Of a stretch of 64,000 nucleotides of DNA, positions 34,511 through 42,156 are shown piece after piece. Position 1 is the stretch's first letter; each line of letters starts with the position of its first letter. The stretch is from Peribacillus saganii. GTDB taxonomy: Bacteria; Bacillota; Bacilli; Bacillales; DSM-1321. The notes beneath the pieces were generated by a model, which worked only from the letters and a program-made list of their open reading frames with translations, was not told where the DNA came from and searched no databases. Both the position numbers and the translations under genes were made by a program. The stretch lies in NCBI RefSeq assembly GCF_003429095.1, contig NZ_QVTE01000008.1, positions 1-64,000 on the forward strand, written 5' to 3'.

Positions 34511-35659
34511 ATGAGGGATTTTTTGGAGACTTTGCTGCCTGAGCTAGATTCAATTTTTGAACATTTGCATGCAAATGGAGAGACTAGCTGGAATGAACAT
34601 AAGACAACAGACTATATCGCAGACTTTTTGAAAAGACACGGACTTGAGGTAACAACCTTCAGTGATTGCCCAGGGGCAGTGGGAGAATGGAAGCCATCAA
34701 AAGAAAGCGGATTAACCGTGGGTGTCCGGGCTGATATGGATGCTCTCTGGCAGGAGGTGAACGGCACTTTTAAAGGGAATCACTCCTGTGGACATGATGC
34801 CCATATGACAATGGTTCTCGGGACAATGCTTTTGCTTAAAAAGATGAATGTGCAAATTCCAGGGAACCTTAAGTTTATTTTCCAGCCTGCAGAAGAAGTT
34901 GCCGAGGGTGCACTAAAGATGATTGAAAAAGGGGTAATGGAAGGTATCGACTTTTTGTACGGAGTCCATTTGCGCCCAATTGAAGAAGTTCCCTATGGCA
35001 AGGCTTCATCTGGGATAATCCATGGAGCTTCCACTACAATTGCGGGAAAAATTATTGGATTTGATGGGCATGGTGCGCGGCCGCACCTCGCTGTGAATGC
35101 CATTGAAGTCATTTCTACGATCGTAGAACAGTTAAAGGGAATCCATCTTAATCCGCTTGTTCCATATTCCGTAAAAATGACACAGGCTTCTGCAGGTGGT
35201 CCGAATTCTAATATTATCCCTGGATCCGCAACGTTTCACCTGGATTTGCGTGCCCAATCCAATGAGGCGATGGAAGAATTGATTTCCAAAGTAGAACAGA
35301 TTCTTATTAAAACGGGTGAACTTTATGGAGTTGAAATTGAAAATGAATTAACAGAACGGGTCTACGCCGCGGTAATTAGTGATATGGCAGAAAAAATGAT
35401 GGCTAAGGCTATCCAGCTGACGATGGGAGAGGAAGCATATGTCCACCCGATTATTACGCCGGGAGGGGAGGATTTCCATTTTTATACGAAAGAACGGCCA
35501 AATATTAAAGCCACGATGTTAGGTCTGGGCTGTGACCTGGAGCCGGGCCTTCATCATCCATACATGCATTTCAAAAGAGAAGCTCTTGTATCAGGAATTG
35601 AGATACTGGCGCGGACTATTTTGGAAACATTTAACAAATACGGTGAAGCCGGTAAATAA
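34511..35659 (+). CDS. amhX: M20D amidohydrolase, AmhX-like
   Basis: 382-residue metal-dependent amidohydrolase of the M20D (aminoacylase/IAA-amino acid hydrolase) group. Metal-binding residues: Cys/His in GNHSCGHDAHM, paired Glu in FQPAEEVAEGA, His in LYGVHLRP and a late His in CDLEPGLHHPYM. The N-terminal HANGETSWNEHKTT matches AmhX from Bacillus. ATG 34511 has TTGGAGG 7-8 nt upstream. It precedes a sigma-54 activator gene by 24 nt, so it may hydrolyse an amide that feeds the 4-hydroxybutyrate-like pathway regulated by that activator (inference). Confidence 0.82.
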   Translation: MRDFLETLLPELDSIFEHLHANGETSWNEHKTTDYIADFLKRHGLEVTTFSDCPGAVGEWKPSKESGLTVGVRADMDALWQEVNGTFKGNHSCGHDAHMTMVLGTMLLLKKMNVQIPGNLKFIFQPAEEVAEGALKMIEKGVMEGIDFLYGVHLRPIEEVPYGKASSGIIHGASTTIAGKIIGFDGHGARPHLAVNAIEVISTIVEQLKGIHLNPLVPYSVKMTQASAGGPNSNIIPGSATFHLDLRAQSNEAMEELISKVEQILIKTGELYGVEIENELTERVYAAVISDMAEKMMAKAIQLTMGEEAYVHPIITPGGEDFHFYTKERPNIKATMLGLGCDLEPGLHHPYMHFKREALVSGIEILARTILETFNKYGEAGK

Positions 35660-35683
35660 AGAGACAAGCAGGAGAGTTGCCTG

Positions 35684-37285
35684 ATGAAAGATTATAACCT
35701 GAAAATGACGATAGAAGCAGCGATAACCCATTTTCCACAGGGCAGCAATGCTGTAAAAGTGTATGACGAAACCGGAGGATTTGCGGGTTATATTACAATG
35801 GATGCGCTATCTGCTGCAGTGCAGCAGGGGGAATTGACAAGGCCGATCAGCCAGTTTGTGATAGCAGATCTTCCAATTCCAAATATGCTGCCAAATTCAA
35901 TATCTTCCAGCCAGTTTGAATCTTTCTTCCAAAGTGAATTTTGCAGGCTTGTGTTTAATTCTTTATATGATGGTGTGTACGTTACCGATGGAAAAGGCAC
36001 TACACTTTTTATTAATAAAGCGTATCAGCGGATTACTGGCATCAAAGAAGAAGAAGTTTATGGAAAGCATATGGGCCATCTAATTGAAGAAGGGATCATT
36101 TCGATTTCAGCATCATTAGAAGCAATTCTGAAGAAACAGCCGGTAACCCTGATTCAGAAAATCCGTAATGAAAGAAGAATAATCGTTTCATCGACACCCA
36201 TCATGTCAGCTAAAGGCGACGTCCTTTATGTGCTAAGCAGTGTTAGAGACATTACAGAACTAATCCGTTTAAAGCATGAACTGGACCTGCAAAAGCTTAC
36301 TTTTAAACATGTTGCTGATACATCCTTTCTTCCTGAACATTCTGGGTTTGATAATCTGGTAATCGGACCTTCCACGAGGCCGCTTTTTAAGCTGGCTGAT
36401 AAAGTGGCCAAAACCGACGCGAAAATTCTTCTTCAAGGTGAGACTGGAGTCGGAAAAAGTTTGATTGCGAAGTATATTCATTCCAGGAGTTTACGAAGCA
36501 ATGGAACATTCATGGAAATAAATTGTGGCGCTATTCCGGAGCATCTGGTGGAGGCTGAGCTGTTTGGGTATGAACCAGGATCGTTTACAGGAGCATTGAA
36601 ACAGGGAAAGAAAGGAATTTTTGAAGAAGCAAATGGCGGGACTCTATTTTTGGACGAAATAGCTGATTTGCCATTGCATCTGCAGGTAAAACTTTTGAAG
36701 GCTGTTGAAGAAAACCGGTTTATGCGGGTTGGAGGAACTGAAACGGTTCAAGTAGATGTTCGAATTATTACTGCCACTCACCGTAATTTGAAAAATCTTG
36801 TCAATGAAGGCAGATTCCGTGAAGATTTATATTATAGGCTTAATATCGTAACCTTTGAAGTTCCTCCTTTGAGGGATCGAAGGGAAGAGATCATGCCTTT
36901 ACTGGAAATGTACTTAAACCGCTATAATACCAAATATGAGGAAGATAAAAAAATTACTCCTGAATGCTATGAATGGCTTACTAATTACGGCTGGCCGGGG
37001 AATATCCGGGAGCTTGCCAACCTGGTTGAAAGGCTGGTAGTAATCACATTTAACACTGACATCGATGTCAGTGATCTTCCGCCGTTCCTTCAGCCTGCTA
37101 TCCTGAAAACAGAAACGGGAACATTAAAGGAGGAAACAGCAAAGCTGGAAAGGTCTCTTATTCTCGAAGCAATTCACCAATACGGCAGCACCCGAAGCGC
37201 AGCTAAATCACTGGGTATAAGTCAAAGCGCTATCGTTCAGAAAATGAAAAAATATCACATTCGAGTAGAAAACGAATCAAAATGA
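35684..37285 (+). CDS. sigma-54-dependent transcriptional activator with variant GSFTGA loop
   Basis: 533-residue enhancer-binding protein. N-terminal 1-65 looks like a CBS-type half domain (VKVYDETGGFAGYITMDAL; tentative), then PAS (85-195), AAA+ with Walker A GETGVGKS (252-259) and Walker B LFLDE, and a Fis-type helix-turn-helix at the C-terminus (TRSAAKSLGISQSAIVQKM). The sigma-54 contact loop reads GSFTGA (299-304) in place of GAFTGA. There is no receiver domain, so it probably senses a ligand. The next operon has a consensus sigma-54 promoter 140 nt downstream, its likely target. A perfect terminator overlaps the gene's end. Confidence 0.9.
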   Translation: MKDYNLKMTIEAAITHFPQGSNAVKVYDETGGFAGYITMDALSAAVQQGELTRPISQFVIADLPIPNMLPNSISSSQFESFFQSEFCRLVFNSLYDGVYVTDGKGTTLFINKAYQRITGIKEEEVYGKHMGHLIEEGIISISASLEAILKKQPVTLIQKIRNERRIIVSSTPIMSAKGDVLYVLSSVRDITELIRLKHELDLQKLTFKHVADTSFLPEHSGFDNLVIGPSTRPLFKLADKVAKTDAKILLQGETGVGKSLIAKYIHSRSLRSNGTFMEINCGAIPEHLVEAELFGYEPGSFTGALKQGKKGIFEEANGGTLFLDEIADLPLHLQVKLLKAVEENRFMRVGGTETVQVDVRIITATHRNLKNLVNEGRFREDLYYRLNIVTFEVPPLRDRREEIMPLLEMYLNRYNTKYEEDKKITPECYEWLTNYGWPGNIRELANLVERLVVITFNTDIDVSDLPPFLQPAILKTETGTLKEETAKLERSLILEAIHQYGSTRSAAKSLGISQSAIVQKMKKYHIRVENESK

Positions 37286-37317
37286 TACTTTCGATTCGTT
37301 TTCTACTCGTTTTTTTC
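37262..37317 (+). terminator. intrinsic terminator overlapping the end of the activator gene
   Basis: A perfect 17-bp inverted repeat (37262-37278 and 37293-37309, arms CGAGTAGAAAACGAATC and its complement), 14-nt loop, then T7. The left arm encodes the last residues of the activator. Confidence 0.92.
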
Positions 37318-37372
37318 TTTTTATCTTCAATTATTTAAATCCATCTCATAAGTGGTAATGTGAAAATTTTGT

Positions 37373-37400
37373 TGTGAATAAAGGTTTTTTCTGTGAATAA
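37373..37400. promoter_or_regulatory. direct repeats TGTGAATAA, candidate activator sites
   Basis: TGTGAATAA at 37373-37381 and 37392-37400 (19 bp apart), and a third partial TGTGAAAAT at 37359. They lie 30-70 bp before the -24 box, closer than usual for enhancers, so the role is uncertain. Confidence 0.35.
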
Positions 37401-37411
37401 TTGTCGACTTA

Positions 37412-37427
37412 AGTAAAGCGCTTTCAA
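37412..37427. promoter_or_regulatory. cre-like CcpA site
   Basis: AGTAAAGCGCTTTCAA matches the 16-nt cre consensus WTGNNARCGNWWWCAW at all but the TG pair and has the palindromic core AAAGCGCTTT. It abuts the -24 element of the sigma-54 promoter, so CcpA could block polymerase or activator looping. Confidence 0.6.
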
Positions 37428-37429
37428 CT

Positions 37430-37445
37430 TGGCACGCGTCTTGCA
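37430..37445 (+). promoter_or_regulatory. sigma-54 (SigL) -24/-12 promoter
   Basis: TGGCACGCGTCTTGCA fits TGGCAC-N5-TTGCA exactly and lies 31 nt before the start of the iron alcohol dehydrogenase. Confidence 0.92.
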
Positions 37446-37476
37446 TCTAAAATTAAGTAAGAAAGGGGAGAACAAC

Positions 37477-38622
37477 ATGAATTTTTCTACATTCTCAATG
37501 GCTAACAAATTAATTACCGGGTCTGAAGCACTTCATCAGCTGCCGGAAGAGGTTTCACGTCTTGGAATCACAAATCCTTTGATTGTAACGGATAAAATTT
37601 TGATTCAAGCAGGAGTCGTTAATCAGGTACAGGAGCTTCTTTCAAAGGAAGCAGGGATTTTTTCAGATGTGAACCCTGAGCCGGAAATAGAAATTGTTGA
37701 GCAAACTGTCCAAGCTATCAAGCAGGGAGACCATGATGGACTTATTGCTGTTGGTGGCGGAAGTGCTATCGATATTGCAAAAGCAGCATCCGTTATGGCT
37801 ACCAATTCAGGGTCAATTGATAATTATTTTGGGGTAAATCTTGTCGAGGTTCCGGGTCTTCCATTAATCGCCATACCTACTACTGCAGGAACGGGATCAG
37901 AGGTTACCAATATTTCCATCTTGTCAGATAAGAAAGAAAAAGTTAAAAAAGGAATTGTAAGCCCTTACTTATTGCCGGATACAGCGATTGTTTCTCCGGT
38001 AATGACATTGACCTGTCCTCCAAGTGTAACAGCAGCCAGCGGAGTGGATGCACTGGTACATGCTGTGGAAGCCTATATTTCTAAGTTTGCTTCGCCTGTA
38101 ACAGATGCACTGGCAATCGGTGCAATGAAACTTATCTCAAAGCACCTTCCTAAAGCCTATGCAGCGCCGGATAATTTGGAATCACGCGAAGCCATGATAA
38201 CAGGAAGCCTGATGGCTGGACTGGCATTTGGCAACGCTGGGGTAGGGGCTGTCCATGCTCTTGCTTACCCGCTTGGCGGCCGTTTCCACATGGCGCATGG
38301 GGTCAGCAATTCACTGCTGCTGCCTTATGTAATGAAATGGAACAAAATTGCCTGCCTGGAAAGATTCCGTGATATCGCTGAAGCGTTAGGAGAAAAAACG
38401 GATGGGCTGACTGACGATGAAGCTGCGGATAAGGCAATCGAAGCTATGACCAGATTATGCCGGTATGTTGAAATTCCCCAGTCGCTGCGTGAATTTGACA
38501 TTCCGGAATCTGCCCTGGCTGAAATGGCTGAGGAAGCAGCAAAACAGGTAAGGCTGCTTAAAAACAACCCAAGAAAGCTCAGCGTGAAGGATATGGAAAA
38601 GATCTACCGCGAAGCTTACTAA
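37477..38622 (+). CDS. iron-containing alcohol dehydrogenase (possible 4-hydroxybutyrate dehydrogenase)
   Basis: 381-residue group III dehydrogenase. NAD-binding motif GGGSAIDIAKAASVMA; substrate/cofactor motif IPTTAGTGSEVTNISI; metal-binding Asp and His in ASGVDALVHAVEAY, GAVHALAYPLGG and HMAHGVSNSLLLP. ATG 37477 has AAAGGGGAG upstream; a start at 37429 would lie inside the sigma-54 promoter. First gene of an operon with a transporter and a succinate-semialdehyde-type dehydrogenase. This suggests oxidation of 4-hydroxybutyrate to succinate semialdehyde, but another primary alcohol or diol is possible. Confidence 0.85.
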   Translation: MNFSTFSMANKLITGSEALHQLPEEVSRLGITNPLIVTDKILIQAGVVNQVQELLSKEAGIFSDVNPEPEIEIVEQTVQAIKQGDHDGLIAVGGGSAIDIAKAASVMATNSGSIDNYFGVNLVEVPGLPLIAIPTTAGTGSEVTNISILSDKKEKVKKGIVSPYLLPDTAIVSPVMTLTCPPSVTAASGVDALVHAVEAYISKFASPVTDALAIGAMKLISKHLPKAYAAPDNLESREAMITGSLMAGLAFGNAGVGAVHALAYPLGGRFHMAHGVSNSLLLPYVMKWNKIACLERFRDIAEALGEKTDGLTDDEAADKAIEAMTRLCRYVEIPQSLREFDIPESALAEMAEEAAKQVRLLKNNPRKLSVKDMEKIYREAY

Positions 38623-38638
38623 TCAAGGAGGAAACTAT

Positions 38639-40033
38639 ATGAAATGGAAAAACCGTCCTCATGGCTCTGAAACACCTTATATCCCAGCCGGACCCTTTAA
38701 AATAAGGCTGCCTTTTGTCCATTACCGTTTTGAATGGCCGGATTATGTACAAGGCCTTCTCATGTGTGCCGTCGACCTAGGAGCGATTACTCTTTTGGCT
38801 GACCATCTAGGGATGCCCTTTGAAGTAGCGTTGGCTGTAGTTATTCTAAATGGTCTCTTGTATTTAACCCATCACCTCCTGGGTGACCCGGTTATTCCGG
38901 GATGGATTACACCTGCCATTCCGTTAATCGTATTGTTTGTGAAAGAATTTGATGAGGGGCCTGATAGGGTATACGCTCTTATTGCCTTCCAGCTGACTCT
39001 TGGAATATTGTCGATACTTCTTGGTGTTACCGGGCTTGCCAGTAAAGTTGTCCGCTTGGTGCCGGATGCCATTAAATCAGGAATAATACTCGGAGCAGGT
39101 ATCGGTGCGATTGTGTCTATCTTTGAAGTGGGAGGAAAATTTGATTTGTTCCCGTATACGATTTCCATTTGTATCGGGTTTGCCTTTTATCTTATTTTTT
39201 CAAAACATTATGAGGGCTTAAAGCGAAAAAACAAAGCATGGGCGCTGCTTGGCAACCTGGGGATACTGCCGGCCATTCTACTGGCTGTCGTAGTCGCACC
39301 GCTGATGGGTGAAGCAAAATGGCCGGATATTAAATGGGGCTTCAGCCAGCCTGATTTCGTTACTCTTTGGACGGATTATACAGTGTTCGGGCTTGGTTTC
39401 CCTGCTGTGTCATTCTTTATTCAAGCGATTCCGGCAGTGCTTGCTACCTATTTGGTAGTTTTCGGAGATGTGCTCAAGACAAAAGCGCTGTTATCAGAAT
39501 CTGATGTGGTCCGTACCGATGAGCTGGTGGATTATAATCCAAACCGTGCACACTTAATCTTTGGAAGCCGGAATGCAATCATGAGTATAATCGGACCAGA
39601 CATAACCATGTGCGGTCCAATGTGGGCAGCAATGCAGGTAGTAGTGGTTGAACGTTTCAAGGAAGGAAAAAAAGCGATGAATTCCTTCTTTGGCGGTGCA
39701 GGCTCTTTCCGCTGGGGGACAAACACAGGCTTGCTTCTTCTGCCAATCGTTAGCCTTGTAGAACCAATTCTTGCTGTTGCGCTGTCATTAACTTTGTTAG
39801 TACAAGGATATGTAAGCGTACGGATTGGTGTCATGCAGGCCCGCAGCCAGCGTGATTTGGGAATTGCAGGTGTTGTTGGGGCCATCCTTGTCATTAAGGG
39901 AGCAACAATGGCTTTCGCAGCCGGAATTATTTTATGCATTCTTCTATATGGAAAAGACTTCCTTCGCGGAGAGAACGACAAGATTTTCACACAGCATGCA
40001 AAAGATGATCAAAAGGAGCGTAAAGCGGGATGA
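38639..40033 (+). CDS. polytopic membrane transporter, NCS2/SLC23-like
   Basis: 464 residues with about 12-14 membrane segments. The layout resembles the nucleobase/ascorbate (NCS2, SLC23) group: a small-residue-rich motif LGDPVIPGWITPAIPLI in place of the QP motif, then DAIKSGIILGAGIGAIVSIFE and a late NAIMSIIGPDITMCGPMWA. It lacks the classical nucleobase signature, so the substrate is probably something else, such as a short hydroxy acid or amide. AAGGAGG precedes the ATG. The stop overlaps the next start (ATGA). Co-transcribed with Fe-ADH and aldehyde dehydrogenase, so it likely imports their substrate. Confidence 0.65.
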   Translation: MKWKNRPHGSETPYIPAGPFKIRLPFVHYRFEWPDYVQGLLMCAVDLGAITLLADHLGMPFEVALAVVILNGLLYLTHHLLGDPVIPGWITPAIPLIVLFVKEFDEGPDRVYALIAFQLTLGILSILLGVTGLASKVVRLVPDAIKSGIILGAGIGAIVSIFEVGGKFDLFPYTISICIGFAFYLIFSKHYEGLKRKNKAWALLGNLGILPAILLAVVVAPLMGEAKWPDIKWGFSQPDFVTLWTDYTVFGLGFPAVSFFIQAIPAVLATYLVVFGDVLKTKALLSESDVVRTDELVDYNPNRAHLIFGSRNAIMSIIGPDITMCGPMWAAMQVVVVERFKEGKKAMNSFFGGAGSFRWGTNTGLLLLPIVSLVEPILAVALSLTLLVQGYVSVRIGVMQARSQRDLGIAGVVGAILVIKGATMAFAAGIILCILLYGKDFLRGENDKIFTQHAKDDQKERKAG

Positions 40034-41466
40034 AATCACAGGAGTTAACGTATCCGATGTATATAAATGGCAAACAGATTATGCTGGATGACAGTTTCGA
40101 AGTAGAAAATCCGGCCACTAATGAAGTAATAGGCAGGGTTCCAAACGGTACAGCCACAGAAGCGCGCAGGGCTGCAGATGCTGCCCACGAAGCGTTTAAA
40201 ACCTGGTCCAAAACGTCTGCATATGAACGGGCTGCTTTATTGGAAAGCTGGCATAGAGTTATAGATGAGAGATTAGAAGAGCTTGCTGTCATCATGGTAA
40301 AAGAACAGGGTAAACCTCTTGCGGAAGCAAGGGGGGAAATGCAATATGCAAACAGCTTTGTAAAGTGGTATGCAGAGGAGGCAAAACGGATTTATGGCGA
40401 ATCGATTCCGGCAAGTGTTGCATCGAAACGGATTATGGTTCAAAAGCAGCCCGTTGGTGTAGTGGCAGCTATTACGCCGTGGAATTTTCCAGCAGCGATG
40501 ATTACCCGAAAGGTTGCTCCTGCCCTTGCTGCAGGCTGTACGGTAGTAATCAAGCCCGCTGAACAAACACCTCTGACAGCACTTTTGCTTGCAGAATGTG
40601 CGGAAGCAGCCGGGATTCCAGCTGGTGTAATCAATGTTGTTACAACACAAAACCCGGCTGAAGTTTCAGATGTTTGGATGGAAGATAGCCGAGTGAAAAA
40701 GGTAACTTTCACAGGGTCAACTCCAATTGGTAAGTACTTAATGAGGAAAGCGGCCGACACTGTGAAAAAGGTATCTCTGGAACTTGGCGGACTTGCCCCT
40801 TTTATCATAGCAGAGGATGCAGACATTGAGGCAGCGGTGAAAGGTGTTATCGTCTCCAAATTTAGAAATGCTGGACAAACCTGCATTTGTGCAAACCGAA
40901 TTTTTGTCCATGAATCTATAAAAAAAACATTCCTTCAAGCTTTCCAACAAGCTGTTGAGAGCCTTAAGGTAGGAAACGGGCTTGAGGACGGCACTGAAAT
41001 TGGTCCGCTTATTGATAAGGCTGCAGTTAAGAAGGTACAAGCACAGCTTCAGGATGCTGTCTCAAAAGGAGCGGTGATTCATGGAGAATCCGGTCAAAAT
41101 ATGGAAAAAGGCTACTTTATGAAGCCTGTCGTTTTATCTGGGGTAACTGATGAAATGCTTTGCATGAAGGAGGAGACTTTCGGGCCGCTTGCCCCGGTTA
41201 CTGCATTTAATACGGATGAAGAAGCGATCGAACGGGCAAATGATACACCATTTGGCCTTGCAGCCTATGTGTATACCAGTTCGCTGAAGAAGGCTGTCAC
41301 TTACTCTGAAAATCTGGATTATGGAATTGTAGGTGTCAATGATAGCGCACCATCAGTTGCCCAGGCACCATTTGGCGGAATGAAGGAAAGCGGGCTTGGC
41401 CGAGAGGGTGGTCACTTTGGTTTGGAAGAGTTTTTGGAAGTGAAGTATATTTCCCTTCAAGTATAG
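40030..41466 (+). CDS. NAD(P)-dependent succinate-semialdehyde dehydrogenase-type aldehyde dehydrogenase
   Basis: 478-residue ALDH. Motifs: ITPWNFPAAMITRKVAPALA (oxyanion Asn and cofactor site), FTGSTPIGKYLM, catalytic Glu in LELGGLAPFI and catalytic Cys in RNAGQTCICANR; the C-terminal APFGGMKESGLGREGG is typical of GabD-like enzymes. It would convert succinate semialdehyde to succinate for the TCA cycle. Overlaps the transporter gene by 4 nt, so it is translationally coupled. Last gene of the sigma-54 operon; a terminator follows at 41552. Confidence 0.88.
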   Translation: MKSQELTYPMYINGKQIMLDDSFEVENPATNEVIGRVPNGTATEARRAADAAHEAFKTWSKTSAYERAALLESWHRVIDERLEELAVIMVKEQGKPLAEARGEMQYANSFVKWYAEEAKRIYGESIPASVASKRIMVQKQPVGVVAAITPWNFPAAMITRKVAPALAAGCTVVIKPAEQTPLTALLLAECAEAAGIPAGVINVVTTQNPAEVSDVWMEDSRVKKVTFTGSTPIGKYLMRKAADTVKKVSLELGGLAPFIIAEDADIEAAVKGVIVSKFRNAGQTCICANRIFVHESIKKTFLQAFQQAVESLKVGNGLEDGTEIGPLIDKAAVKKVQAQLQDAVSKGAVIHGESGQNMEKGYFMKPVVLSGVTDEMLCMKEETFGPLAPVTAFNTDEEAIERANDTPFGLAAYVYTSSLKKAVTYSENLDYGIVGVNDSAPSVAQAPFGGMKESGLGREGGHFGLEEFLEVKYISLQV

Positions 41467-41551
41467 AAAAATAATATTCTTAAAACTATACTAGTATATA
41501 AGTTTGGTAAATAATTCAAATTCGTAAAAAACTTAATAGTAATCCTATAAT

Positions 41552-41582
41552 AGAGCTTCCGGTTACCGGACGCTCTTTCTTT
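41552..41582 (+). terminator. intrinsic terminator of the Fe-ADH operon
   Basis: AGAGC-T-TCCGG pairs with CCGGA-C-GCTCT, 3-nt loop, then TTTCTTT. Confidence 0.8.
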
Positions 41583-41617
41583 ACCAGATAGGAAAGGATC
41601 ACTTTTTCACAAGTACA

Positions 41618-41787
41618 GATGTTTAGCTCCAGCTCCAGCCTTGCCCACAGTACAAGGAATGCTTTCGCAGTTATACATCGCAACACACAAACCGTCAGCT
41701 TTGTGAGTATGTGATGGCGTCGGCGTTAGGCACAGGAGATGGCGGTCTTAGCCGTGCTTCCTCTGTCCAGGGCGTTTCGCTTTTCTA
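41618..41787. repeat. dispersed intergenic repeat, copy B
   Basis: Shares with copy A (1037-1168) the blocks AGATGT-TAGCTCCA, ACAAGGAATGCT, CATCGCA and CAGGGCG-TTTCGCTTTTCT, with an extra internal stretch. Its central hairpin is CACAAA-(8 nt)-TTTGTG: a different stem sequence from copy A around a loop of the same length. Its last part is also found at 56175-56216. Confidence 0.7.
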
Positions 41788-41817
41788 ACAATATTAGAAA
41801 AATATTTCCAAATCGGA

Positions 41818-41858
41818 TTGTAAATAGTAGTATATTAATTTATAATTTTAAGAAAATT
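41818..41858 (+). promoter_or_regulatory. dpp-type promoter with CodY-like box
   Basis: TTGTAA (41818-41823), 17 nt, TATAAT (41841-41846), overlapped by AATTTTAAGAAAATT (41844-41858), which matches the CodY consensus AATTTTCWGAAAATT at 14 of 15 positions. In B. subtilis dpp is a classic CodY target, so the remaining ykf genes are probably repressed in amino-acid-rich conditions. Confidence 0.7.
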
Positions 41859-41885
41859 GTAAAATCAAAAAAAGGGGGGGATAGA

Positions 41886-41963
41886 ATTAAGCTATATATG
41901 TCGGTGGACATGGAGGGAATCACTGGGCTTGTGGACTATAGGCGTAGTTGCACTTATGCGTAG
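41886..41963 (+). pseudogene. dppA: N-terminal remnant of D-aminopeptidase DppA
   Basis: After a strong AAAAAAAGGGGGGG site the frame reads IKLYMSVDMEGITGLVDY, the invariant start of DppA with its metal-binding Asp and Glu, but the first codon is ATT in place of ATG and a stop comes after 25 codons. A second frame just after (41961-41980) reads VEEGNYSF, resembling the EEANY segment some 30 residues further on in DppA. So the gene suffered deletions and is dead. dppBCDE, expected next, are absent. Confidence 0.8.
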
Positions 41964-42011
41964 AAGAAGGAAATTACTCTTTTAGAAGGGATTTATACTT
42001 TCTTATCCGCG

Positions 42012-42045
42012 AAAAAAGGGGTGTTCGGGTGAACACCCCTTTTTT
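42012..42045 (+). terminator. strong terminator before ykfA
   Basis: A perfect 15-bp stem (AAAAAAGGGGTGTTC with its complement), tetraloop GGGT, ending in T6. It now stands between the dpp promoter and ykfA, so it would limit ykf expression from that promoter. Confidence 0.9.
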
Positions 42046-42156
42046 ACATGGTCCAGCTACGTTTTTTCCATCAGGTTATGTATGCCAGCTTTTAATAGGA
42101 ATGAAGAAAATACTTGATACATATATCAGATTGACAGCAGGAAAGGGGGAATCTTG

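Larger units (their letters stand above)
41467..42156. other. 690-nt region: terminator, repeat copy B and remains of dppA
   Basis: Contains the terminator (41552-41582), dispersed repeat (41618-41787), promoter with CodY-like box (41818-41858), dppA remnant (41886-41963) and a strong terminator (42012-42045). No complete gene. Confidence 0.7.

Noticed and set aside
37429-37476. Extended start of the iron alcohol dehydrogenase
   Set aside because: It would begin within the sigma-54 -24/-12 promoter, upstream of the transcription start.
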